Part shown: positions 1-5,689 of the stretch, piece after piece
Numbering within the stretch: the stretch's first letter is position 1
How the letters are laid out: the number at the start of each line of letters is the position of its first letter
DNA from: a bacterium
Lineage (GTDB): Bacteria; SZUA-182
Length of the DNA: 7,654 nucleotides
Assembly: GCA_003230635.1 (NCBI GenBank)
Contig: QIFF01000153.1
Coordinates: 1-7,654, forward strand
Direction: 5' to 3'
The notes under the pieces: generated by a model
What the model was told of the DNA's origin: nothing
What the model saw: only the letters and a program-made list of their open reading frames with translations
The model's database searches: none
Translations under genes and position numbers: made by a program

Positions 1-334
1 CATTTTCCCAGAAAGCGCGGGTAATCCCCTGCCAGTCCAGTCCCTTATGCCGGTAAAAACGGGCATCCTCCACCGCAACTACCGCCTGGGTTAAGTATTT
101 GGGAAGCGCCGAGAAATCCACCAGGGTGCTTTTTTCCACCGCAAATTCGGCAAACTGGGTATCGTCAAGGGCATAGAGCTTGCTGGTCAGGCTGGGCCGG
201 TAGGTGTCAATCCGGCTGATGTCGGGCAAGTCCTTGACCACCAGCCAGTAAGCGACCAAGCCCGTGCTCAAGCCTATAACCAGCAGCCCTCCGGCAATCG
301 CCAATAAAATTCGTTTGAAGTTGCGTTTGCTCAT
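1..334 (-). CDS. Penicillin-binding protein 1A-type peptidoglycan glycosyltransferase, N-terminal part
   Basis: This is the beginning of a class A penicillin-binding protein, which polymerises lipid II into glycan strands (GT51 domain) and cross-links them with a C-terminal transpeptidase domain outside this window. The 111 residues seen contain a short basic N-terminus (MSKRNFKR), one membrane anchor at about residues 9-31, and a linker with RPSLTSKLYALD. The GT51 signature AVEDARFYRHKGLD is at about 87-100, and Glu89 matches the family's catalytic glutamate. The ATG at 332-334 is the natural start because the anchor follows at once; the ribosome binding site ahead of it is weak. The gene is cut by the window edge, not broken. 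It is transcribed away from the toxin-antitoxin pair at 576. The family is clear, but 1A cannot be separated from other class A subtypes without the rest. Confidence 0.92.
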   Translation of the reverse strand, partial: MSKRNFKRILLAIAGGLLVIGLSTGLVAYWLVVKDLPDISRIDTYRPSLTSKLYALDDTQFAEFAVEKSTLVDFSALPKYLTQAVVAVEDARFYRHKGLDWQGITRAFWEN

Positions 335-370
335 GCTTGTTTTTACTTTTTAACAGGATCAAGGGATTGT

Positions 371-449
371 GGGGCAGGGCTTGCCACTGCCTGGAAGACG
401 CGCCCCAGAGAAATCTGAGGGCGGGCAGAGACGCCCGCCCTACTTCTCT
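371..449. repeat. REP-like block of two adjacent hairpins
   Basis: This lies in the 241-base gap between the penicillin-binding protein gene and the first toxin-antitoxin pair, which has no gene I can support. Two hairpins are visible. The first (373-391) pairs GGCAGGGC with GCCaCTGCC, with one bulged A and a tiny loop. The second has a perfect 8-bp stem, GGGCGGGC (419-426) with GCCCGCCC (433-440), and loop AGAGAC. An outer arm, AGAGAA (407-412) with TTCTCT (444-449), extends it. No T-run follows, so it is not a typical intrinsic terminator. Read on the minus strand, the second hairpin begins AAGTAGGGCGGGC, nearly identical to the hairpin at 3321-3348. This suggests a dispersed REP-type element, but genome copy number cannot be seen here. 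Confidence 0.5.
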
Positions 450-482
450 TTCGGACTCCCCAACTGGGTGTTCTTTCTTCCC

Positions 483-509
483 TTGACTATTCGTGTCCCA
501 AATGATAAT
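483..509 (+). promoter_or_regulatory. Candidate sigma-70 promoter for the RelE/ParE-type toxin-antitoxin pair
   Basis: TTGACT (483-488) resembles a -35 box. GATAAT (504-509), or ATAATC one base later, resembles a -10 box at a slightly short spacing of 15-16 bases. It lies about 65 bases before the antitoxin start and points the right way. I see no convincing long inverted repeat over it, unlike at the second toxin-antitoxin pair. The call is tentative because of the spacing. Confidence 0.4.
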
Positions 510-575
510 CTAAAAATACGGATACAGGCTGCTGGCTGGCTGTGTTCTGGCTCTACTCTTGAGTGAGGTGTCAAA

Positions 576-785
576 ATGTCAAAGACTGTTTCTGTCCCAG
601 TGTCCTTATTGAAGAAAATGTCTTCTGTTGCTAATGTGGTTCATGATTTTGAAGATGAGTTTGAGGATTTTCTTCTGGCCAATGACCCTGAGTTTATTGC
701 CGAGATGCGCCAAGCAAGGCGGGAACACCTCAAGGGGGATACTTCCTCCCTTGCAGACCTCAAGAAGGAGCTATGTACCGAGTAG
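576..785 (+). CDS. Antitoxin of a RelE/ParE-type toxin-antitoxin pair
   Basis: This 69-residue acidic protein is encoded directly before, and overlapping by 13 bases, a RelE/ParE-fold toxin. That is the usual antitoxin-first layout of type II modules. It should bind and neutralise the toxin. The N-terminus (SKTVSVPVSLLKKMSSVANVV) could form a short strand plus helix. A strongly acidic stretch follows (HDFEDEFEDFLLAND, about 23-37), then a basic stretch (MRQARREHLKG) and a C-terminal SLADLKKELCTE that probably packs on the toxin. I cannot recognise a standard ribbon-helix-helix, AbrB or helix-turn-helix DNA-binding domain, so autoregulation is uncertain. The ATG has a GAGGTG ribosome binding site five bases upstream. 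The role is inferred mainly from gene position and size. Confidence 0.75.
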   Translation: MSKTVSVPVSLLKKMSSVANVVHDFEDEFEDFLLANDPEFIAEMRQARREHLKGDTSSLADLKKELCTE

Positions 786-1042
786 AGGTCACAGCCAACT
801 TTAAAAAAGATATTAGGTCTCTGGAGCGCGGCCTTTCCACTCGTATCCTTAACAAAATTGAATGGCTTGCCCGGCATCCCGAGGCAATTCGCTATCCTTT
901 AAAATACCTTCCCCAGGATTTGGAGGGTCTTCATAAATATCGTATTGGTGACTATCGCCTCCTTTTCTGGGTTGATCATGATAGTAAGGTTCTTACCCTG
1001 TACGGAATTAAGCACCGCCGCTCTGTTTATGATAAGTTTTAG
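773..1042 (+). CDS. RelE/ParE-family toxin
   Basis: This 89-residue basic protein has the RelE/ParE fold pattern: MYRVEVTANFKKDIRSL at the N-terminus, two helices (about 11-35), then the sheet LEGLHKYRIGDYRLLFWVD (50-68). The end is LYGIKHRRSVYDKF (76-89). The positions that line the active site in RelE-like ribonucleases are filled by charged or aromatic residues here (K55, R57, R62, H81, R82, R83, Y86). This fits a translation-dependent mRNA endonuclease better than the gyrase-poisoning ParE type, though sequence alone does not settle that. The start overlaps the antitoxin end by 13 bases. The purine-rich site AAGGAG ends only two bases before the ATG, so translation is probably coupled to the antitoxin. 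Length is normal for the family and no key segment is missing. Confidence 0.88.
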   Translation: MYRVEVTANFKKDIRSLERGLSTRILNKIEWLARHPEAIRYPLKYLPQDLEGLHKYRIGDYRLLFWVDHDSKVLTLYGIKHRRSVYDKF

Positions 1043-1101
1043 TTCTCTGTGTCCTCTGCGGTAAATTAACCCTATCCTGTTATCCCGTCTAATCTTTTCC
1101 C

Positions 1102-1899
1102 CTACCACTTCATACGAAGTTTTTTGCTTTCCTTTTTGATTGTTTCCTGGAGGCGCTCCATGCGGCGGGCGATCAGCTCACGGTTGGGGTATCTGTCCTT
1201 GATCCGCTGATAACTTTTCAAGGCGGCTTGGTTTTCTTTTAATTCCTCCTGGGTCGTGGCCAATCCCATCCAGGCCTCTGTTACCAGTTCGTTCTGGGGA
1301 TAATTGCGGATTAATTTTTGGTAGCTTTCTTTAGCCTGGGGGTATTCGCCCATTAAAAACCGGGTATCGGCCAGAAAAAAGAGGGCGGCCGCCAGTTGAG
1401 GGTTTTGGGGATAAGCCTCAAGTACCTGCTCGGCTTCCAGGATCGCCTGCTGATTGTCACCCAACTCGGCATAGCACCTGGCAATGGCCAACTGAGCCCT
1501 GGCTGCCTCCGCAGAGTGGGGAAAGTGGTCAATTACCTCCTGGTATTTGAGAATCGCCCGCCGCTTGTCCTTAAAAACATCCCGATAAGCAGCGGCTATT
1601 TCCCAATAGGCCTTCAGCGCCAGGGGGTGGCGGGGGTAATCATGCACAAAGTCCTCAAAGCCCTTGATTGCTTCCTGGACGTTATCCAGGTAGAGGAGAT
1701 TAATATTGGCCAGCCAAAAGCGGGATTGGGCCTTAATTTCAGGTTCTGAGTATTGCTGGGAAATGGCCTGGTATTGCTGCAAGGCCTGGGCGTAATTGCC
1801 CCCAGCCAGTAAGTCAGCCGCTTTTTTTAGTTCCTCCTCCGGCTTCGGGCCGCAAGCAGTGAGCAATATGCTCAACAGGCAAATGTAGATTGTCTTCAT
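1102..1899 (-). CDS. TPR-repeat lipoprotein (YfiO/YbgF-like)
   Basis: This is a 265-residue secreted lipoprotein with a short signal peptide (MKTIYICLLSIL), a lipobox LLTAC and lipidation Cys16. The rest is nearly all tetratricopeptide-type helix pairs, at about 21-50, 57-88, 94-126, 131-163, 168-200 and 205-237. They carry the usual pattern of small residues and Tyr-Pro turns (for example DYPRHP, HFPHSA, AYPQNP, NYPQNE, RYPNRE). The C-terminus is a basic helix. Such proteins act as scaffolds at the envelope. Relatives include the BamD/YfiO outer membrane assembly lipoprotein and the YbgF/CpoB periplasmic protein, but nothing here assigns a precise partner. It converges with the toxin gene ending at 1042 and lies downstream of the HNH gene, with a 72-base gap. 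GAGGA sits almost against the ATG, and GGAG lies 12 bases upstream. Confidence 0.85.
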   Translation of the reverse strand: MKTIYICLLSILLTACGPKPEEELKKAADLLAGGNYAQALQQYQAISQQYSEPEIKAQSRFWLANINLLYLDNVQEAIKGFEDFVHDYPRHPLALKAYWEIAAAYRDVFKDKRRAILKYQEVIDHFPHSAEAARAQLAIARCYAELGDNQQAILEAEQVLEAYPQNPQLAAALFFLADTRFLMGEYPQAKESYQKLIRNYPQNELVTEAWMGLATTQEELKENQAALKSYQRIKDRYPNRELIARRMERLQETIKKESKKLRMKW

Positions 1900-1971
1900 T
1901 CCTCAATTCTTCTCCGCTAGGAGGGCAAGGTAGGGTCTTGTTCCTCAACCCAACTACTACTTTTACTGTCC

Positions 1972-3309
1972 CTACTGATAGCTTATATTCGATTTGCCAA
2001 GATTACACTCTTTGCACAATGTTTGTAGATTTTCGAGAACGGTTTCTCCACCTCTTGAATATGGCTTGATGTGATCTACCTGTAATTCAACGCCAATGCT
2101 TTTTGCTGGGCTCCTTCCACATTTAACACACGCAAAGTTATCCCTATTAAAAACTCTAAAACGCAATCTAAGGGATGGAATTCTTGGTGTTATCATTATT
2201 ATGGTATCAATTGCATTATCCTTCTTGGCATCTTTATTGATAGGTTCGGTATTGGCTTCCGTTTCCTCTATACTTTCTTGAGTGTTTTCACTAGTAATCT
2301 CTTCTTCTACATTTTCTTCCACGTCATTTGCACGATCTTTACAGAAAGCATGGATTGCCTTCGTCGAGCTTCCGAACCTTTTTTGGAAAACTTGGCGTGA
2401 AATCTTGCCATATTGCCTCATCTCCCTTGTTATGGGCTGTCTCCCAAGCATTTCCCACAGCCGTTGCAGTTCAGAAAATAGATCTTCATTAGTAAAAAAG
2501 CGGCCATTCCTTAAGCCAGCACTTTCAAGGGCATTTTGCCAACTACCAAAGTGATTTTGAAAAGTAGCAATAGTATATGTTCCACCGCATCCTTTATAGG
2601 TTTTGAATTTCAGTATGTTTGATTGGTTCTTTTTAGCGATTGCTTTTAATTCAGATAACAATATTTCTTTTGTTGCGGTAGATCCCTTCATGCCTTGAAT
2701 GCAGTAACCGTGTTTCAAACAGAATACCTGGATGGCTTTTGTCCACGTTCCAAAGTCTCGCTCATAGATGTTTATACCAATTTTTCCATTTACCTTGAAC
2801 TCACTATATGATGGTCTTCTTCCGAATTTATCCCACACTCTCTTTAGTTCATCAAAAAGCTCTTTTTCGGTTAGTTTCTTAGGTGCTGCTTTGATTATTC
2901 TTACAACCCTTGCTTGCTTTGTTAAAGATAAAACATTCTCCAGCAAGCTTTTCCAATCAGAATAGCCCAATCGTTTCTTCAAGGTTTTTACGCTATATTT
3001 ACCTCCATTACTCTTATAGAAATCTCCAGTGAAGTATTTTCCTTGATTCAAGTCCTTAATCTTTCGTAAGTCTTTTATCAAATCCGCGCGGTCAATCGGT
3101 GAACGCTCATATGCAAAGCCAGCCTTTGTCATTGCCTTTGACCAGGAACCAAAGTGTTTGATGACTGTATTCGCTGTAACTCTGGAATATTCATTAAACT
3201 GGTGTCTCCTAGGGCATTTCCCCTCAAAATATCTAGCTGCAACCCTCTTGATTTCAGCAAGAAGGTTTTCCTCGTCATAACTAGCTAAGCGAGTAGGTTC
3301 AAAATCCAT
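1972..3309 (-). CDS. HNH endonuclease with five homing-endonuclease-associated repeats
   Basis: This 445-residue protein is built of DNA-binding repeats followed by a nuclease. Five copies of a 50-residue repeat of the homing-endonuclease-associated (HNH_repeat) type lie at about 14-65, 74-129, 149-201, 214-265 and 275-325. Each has an LxxELKR-like helix and an FGSW/FGTW-x-KA core. A very acidic linker follows (about 328-365), then the HNH domain (380-445). Zinc-type pairs are C394/C397 and C432/C435; VDHIKPYSRGG carries His413, ENLQ gives Asn427, and CN gives Asn436. The active site looks intact. I chose the ATG at 3307-3309 because GGAG lies six bases upstream. A TTG at 3322-3324 would add five residues but has no binding site and lies in a hairpin. 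The gene is clearly more AT-rich than alaC or lipA, which suggests acquisition. It could be a free-standing homing nuclease or a defence nuclease. Confidence 0.9.
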   Translation of the reverse strand: MDFEPTRLASYDEENLLAEIKRVAARYFEGKCPRRHQFNEYSRVTANTVIKHFGSWSKAMTKAGFAYERSPIDRADLIKDLRKIKDLNQGKYFTGDFYKSNGGKYSVKTLKKRLGYSDWKSLLENVLSLTKQARVVRIIKAAPKKLTEKELFDELKRVWDKFGRRPSYSEFKVNGKIGINIYERDFGTWTKAIQVFCLKHGYCIQGMKGSTATKEILLSELKAIAKKNQSNILKFKTYKGCGGTYTIATFQNHFGSWQNALESAGLRNGRFFTNEDLFSELQRLWEMLGRQPITREMRQYGKISRQVFQKRFGSSTKAIHAFCKDRANDVEENVEEEITSENTQESIEETEANTEPINKDAKKDNAIDTIIMITPRIPSLRLRFRVFNRDNFACVKCGRSPAKSIGVELQVDHIKPYSRGGETVLENLQTLCKECNLGKSNISYQ

Positions 3310-3320
3310 TTCCAACTCCA

Positions 3321-3348
3321 GCAAGTAGGGTGGGCTACGCCCACTTGC
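3321..3348. repeat. REP-like hairpin between mazF and the HNH gene
   Basis: GCAAG (3321-3325) pairs with CTTGC (3344-3348), and TGGGC (3331-3335) pairs with GCCCA (3339-3343). This gives ten base pairs, a TAC loop and a one-sided TAGGG bulge. It starts directly after the mazF stop codon and ends before the HNH ribosome binding site. No T-run follows on either strand, so it is unlikely to be a strong terminator; it could be a partial barrier or an RNA-stability element. The plus-strand text AAGTAGGGTGGGC matches the other REP-like block with one difference. Confidence 0.5.
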
Positions 3349-3705
3349 TTATCCTACCTCTTTGGGTTCAATCAACAACTTAACACCTTCCAGGATTTGC
3401 CTCACTCTGGTTGAGGAAAGCGTTCCGATCTTTTCCACTAGGTCTGATTTATCCACGGTAATAATTTGGGATATATTGACTACGCTCTCCCTTTTCAAGT
3501 TTGCTTCACCCTTGGCCAAAAGGAGATTCCCTGGGGCATTGGCTCGCTTTAAATTGGAGGTTAAAGCACAAACCACCACCGTCTTAATCTTGCTCTGATT
3601 AAAGATATTGTTTTGAATGACCACGTGGGGATGCCTATAGCCAGGCGCTGAACCGGAAGGAACTCCCAAATCAATCCAGAATACATCGCCTTGACGAATC
3701 ACCAT
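3349..3705 (-). CDS. mazF: MazF/PemK-family endoribonuclease toxin
   Basis: This 118-residue toxin should cut single-stranded mRNA at short specific sites and stop translation when its antitoxin is lost. The MazF pattern is clear: IRQGDVFWIDLG (3-14), GYRHPHVVIQNNIFN (22-36), TVVVCALTSNL (42-52), RESVVNISQIITVDK (72-86), then a C-terminal helix. Arg24 and Thr49 match the catalytic Arg and Thr of Bacillus MazF. The extra GVPSGSAPG loop is the usual place where antitoxins contact the toxin. The ATG lies inside the last codons of the antitoxin gene (7-base overlap, ATGGTGA), with AAGG seven bases upstream, so the two are co-translated. The length is normal and nothing is missing, so the toxin looks active. 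Confidence 0.93.
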   Translation of the reverse strand: MVIRQGDVFWIDLGVPSGSAPGYRHPHVVIQNNIFNQSKIKTVVVCALTSNLKRANAPGNLLLAKGEANLKRESVVNISQIITVDKSDLVEKIGTLSSTRVRQILEGVKLLIEPKEVG

Positions 3706-3947
3706 CTTTCCGCCTTGGCCAATCTGGAATAATATTTTTTAGCCCGCTTTCTCAATTCCATATCTTTCTTGGTGTCCGCTTCTGAATAGGCCTCATTTAG
3801 GGCTTCCAGTAATTCCCGGTTATTTTGTTTCACCAGATAATCCTTTACCGCTGCAACAAAAAGCTGACTGCGAGAGAGCTTTAACTCTTTAGCCGTTTTT
3901 TCCACTGCGGCAAACAAATTATCAGGAATTGATATGGCTGTTTTCAT
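3699..3947 (-). CDS. Ribbon-helix-helix antitoxin of the MazF pair
   Basis: This 82-residue protein starts with a ribbon-helix-helix pattern: a strand (KTAISIPDNLF, 2-12), helix one (AAVEKTAKELK) and helix two beginning SRSQLFVAAVKDYLVKQ (25-41). Such proteins dimerise and bind palindromic DNA with the paired strands. The rest (about 42-82) is a charged helical tail ending AERW, which should wrap over the MazF groove. It is encoded first, overlapping the toxin by 7 bases. The ATG has AAGGG six bases upstream and lies about 18 bases from the predicted transcription start. A perfect inverted repeat over its promoter is the likely binding site, so antitoxin and toxin probably repress their own operon. 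It is of the Bacillus-type (RHH) antitoxin class, not the AbrB-like E. coli MazE class. Confidence 0.9.
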   Translation of the reverse strand: MKTAISIPDNLFAAVEKTAKELKLSRSQLFVAAVKDYLVKQNNRELLEALNEAYSEADTKKDMELRKRAKKYYSRLAKAERW

Positions 3948-3961
3948 TCTCTACCCTTATA

Positions 3962-3996
3962 TTATACCAATAGTATAACCTAAAGTTATACTATTG
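3962..3996. promoter_or_regulatory. Predicted operator of the mazEF-type operon
   Basis: CAATAGTATAAC (3968-3979) and GTTATACTATTG (3985-3996) form a perfect 12-bp inverted repeat with a 5-base spacer. It covers the -10 box, the spacer and the inner two bases of the -35 box of the promoter, so a bound protein would block RNA polymerase. The core TTATAC occurs a third time at 3962-3967, next to the predicted transcription start, giving three half-sites at 11- and 13-base spacing. This is the expected design for ribbon-helix-helix autoregulation. Confidence 0.85.
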
Positions 3997-4000
3997 TCAA
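3972..4000 (-). promoter_or_regulatory. Strong sigma-70 promoter of the mazEF-type operon
   Basis: On the minus strand the sequence reads TTGACA (4000-3995), 17 bases, then TATACT (3977-3972). This is a perfect -35 box, ideal spacing and a near-perfect -10 box. Transcription should start near 3965, leaving a leader of about 18 bases before the antitoxin ATG. It lies just downstream of the alaC stop codon, so the pair is an independent unit and not part of the lipA-alaC run. Confidence 0.85.
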
Positions 4001-4034
4001 TACCAACTGGTTGACCTGCTCCCGAAAGAGTTTA

Positions 4035-5210
4035 CTAACGTTTAACAAAGGCCCGGCGCAGGCCGCGGATGGCTTGTTTGATGCGGTCTTCGTTTTCCAC
4101 CAGGGCAAAGCGCACGTAGTCATCCCCCAGCTCACCAAAGCCAATTCCCGGGGATACCGCTACCTTGGCCTCACGCAATAAGTGTTTAGTAAACTCCAGG
4201 GATTTTAGCTGGCGAAATTGCTCGGGGATTTTGGCCCAGACAAACATGGTGGCCTTGGGTTTGTTTACCTGCCAGCCTATGGTGTTAAGCCCCTTGCATA
4301 GCGCATCCCGGCGGGATTTGTAAGTAGCAACGATTTCATCCACACAACTACCGTCGGAGTTGAGGGCAATAATACTGGCAATCTGAATCGGCTGGAAAAT
4401 TCCGTAATCCAGATAGCTTTTAATGCGCGTCAAGGCGTGGATTAGCTGTGGATTGCCTACGGCAAAGCCCACCCGCCAGCCGGGCATGCTGTAGCTCTTG
4501 GAGAGGGAAAAGAACTCTACGCTGACATCTTTGGCCCCGGGGACCTGGAGGATACTGGGGGCCTGGTAGCCGTCAAAGACCATATCGGCATAGGCCAGGT
4601 CGTGGAGCACCAGGAGCTTGTATTCCTTGGCCAGGGCAACCACTTTTTCAAAGAAGGCCAGATCAACCACGGTGGTGGTGGGGTTGTGGGGAAAACTCAA
4701 AATCAGCAGCTTGGGACGGGGCCAGGTGAGCTTGATGGCTTGTTCCAGGTTTTCAAAAAAGCTGCCCTCTTCGGTGAGGGGGATGCTTTGCACGTTACCC
4801 CCGGCCAGGATAATACTGTAAGTATGAATGGGGTAAGTGGGGTTGGGGACAAAGACTACATCCTCCGGGCCTACTATGGCCAGGGCCAGGTGGGACAAAC
4901 CCTCTTTGGCGCCGATGGTAGCCACGGCCTCGGATTCCGGGTCCAGCTCAACCTGGAATTTGCGCCGGTACCAGTCAGTAATGGCCAGTCTCAGCTTGTA
5001 AATGCCTCGTGAGACGGAATAGCGGTGGTTACGCGGATTACGGGCCGCTTCACAGAGCTTATTAACGATAAAATCGGGAGTGGGCAGGTCGGGATTGCCC
5101 ATCCCCAGGTCAATAATGTCCTCTCCCGCCCAACGAGCCTTCTGCTTTAACTCGTTGACAATACTAAAGACATAGGGCGGCAGTCTTTGAATACGGTGAA
5201 ATTCTTCCAC
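4035..5210 (-). CDS. alaC: Alanine transaminase, class I/II PLP aminotransferase (AlaC type)
   Basis: This 391-residue enzyme should catalyse pyruvate + glutamate = alanine + 2-oxoglutarate in the cytoplasm using pyridoxal phosphate. It follows E. coli AlaC closely along its length: [19 protein letters not shown] at the start, [11 protein letters not shown] (31-41), [11 protein letters not shown] (64-74), [11 protein letters not shown] (121-131) and [18 protein letters not shown] (203-220). Further matches are [17 protein letters not shown] (233-249) and [19 protein letters not shown] (352-370). Lys238 is the expected Schiff-base lysine. Asn176, Asp204, Tyr207, Arg246 and Arg367 match the usual cofactor- and carboxylate-binding residues. 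The start is a GTG, ten bases after AGGG, that aligns with the family N-terminus. It lies ten bases after the cyclic-nucleotide-binding gene, so they are probably one transcript. An LL-diaminopimelate aminotransferase-like activity is a less likely alternative. Confidence 0.9.
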   Translation of the reverse strand: MEEFHRIQRLPPYVFSIVNELKQKARWAGEDIIDLGMGNPDLPTPDFIVNKLCEAARNPRNHRYSVSRGIYKLRLAITDWYRRKFQVELDPESEAVATIGAKEGLSHLALAIVGPEDVVFVPNPTYPIHTYSIILAGGNVQSIPLTEEGSFFENLEQAIKLTWPRPKLLILSFPHNPTTTVVDLAFFEKVVALAKEYKLLVLHDLAYADMVFDGYQAPSILQVPGAKDVSVEFFSLSKSYSMPGWRVGFAVGNPQLIHALTRIKSYLDYGIFQPIQIASIIALNSDGSCVDEIVATYKSRRDALCKGLNTIGWQVNKPKATMFVWAKIPEQFRQLKSLEFTKHLLREAKVAVSPGIGFGELGDDYVRFALVENEDRIKQAIRGLRRAFVKR

Positions 5211-5221
5211 AAAAGACTACC

Positions 5222-5689
5222 CTATTCCAAAAAAGGTTTATGCGAATAACGGGTGTTCATTTCCCGCACGATATTGATAATCTTGGCCAAAATCTTGCCT
5301 TGCACCTCAAAGCCGACTTCCAGGTTTTCCTTGATAATCCGCTGGTAATCCTGTTTGTGGATGATCAACAGCTCAAGGTGTTGCAGAGCGCTGGCGCGCG
5401 CTGAATGCTCCTTGCCGTCAAAAAAAGACAGCTCGCCGAAACAATCCCCCTCTTTCAGAACGGAAACCCGCTCCTCTCTGCTGTCAAAGCGCATAATCGG
5501 AATGGTAATCTCAACTATGCCCGTATTAATCAGATAGAGGGTGCCACCTTTCTCGCCATAATTGAAAATAACCTCATCTGTCTCGTAGCTTTCTTCTTTT
5601 ACCGCCCTGGCAAGTAGGTGTAGTTCCTCATCGCTAAGCTCGCGAAACAGAACGTACTTGCGTAACTGCCTCAGCCATCTAGGATCCAT
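5222..5689 (-). CDS. Stand-alone cyclic-nucleotide-binding domain protein
   Basis: This 155-residue protein is a single cNMP-binding domain of the CRP/FNR sensor type. It has N-terminal helices (about 3-30, RKYVLFRELSDEELHLLARAV), then a beta roll including VIFNYGEKGGTLYLINTGIVEI (40-61). The phosphate-binding cassette is GDCFGELSFFDGKEHSARASAL (81-102), with Glu86 and Arg98 at the positions that hold ribose and phosphate in cAMP-binding proteins. A C-terminal helix follows (about 115-145). There is no helix-turn-helix, kinase or channel part, so it senses a ligand and must act through a partner. A loop between strands (MRFDSREERVSVL) is slightly longer than typical. Its ATG lies 19 bases inside the lipA end, with GGGAG six bases upstream, so translation is coupled to lipA. 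The ligand (cAMP, c-di-GMP or none) cannot be told from sequence. Confidence 0.87.
   Translation of the reverse strand: MDPRWLRQLRKYVLFRELSDEELHLLARAVKEESYETDEVIFNYGEKGGTLYLINTGIVEITIPIMRFDSREERVSVLKEGDCFGELSFFDGKEHSARASALQHLELLIIHKQDYQRIIKENLEVGFEVQGKILAKIINIVREMNTRYSHKPFLE

Noticed and set aside
419..449. Rho-independent terminator at the first REP-like hairpin
   Set aside because: The stem is strong but no T-run follows on either strand, and no gene ends into it.
369..566. Plus-strand open frame of 65 codons before the antitoxin
   Set aside because: It runs through the REP-like hairpins, has no ribosome binding site, and its translation is low-complexity Arg/Pro/Gly without family features.
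1074..1087. Partial likeness to the I-SceI homing site (GGGATAACAGG on the minus strand)
   Set aside because: Only 11 bases of the 18-base site match, the remainder differs, and the nuclease in this window is HNH, not LAGLIDADG. Best treated as chance.
2096..2554. Plus-strand hydrophobic frames opposite the HNH gene
   Set aside because: They are the complement of the charged, acidic linker and repeats of the HNH protein; no start signals or family features.
4602..5012. 136-codon plus-strand frame inside alaC
   Set aside because: It is antisense to a fully conserved aminotransferase and Gly-rich in a way expected from its codons; no ribosome binding site.
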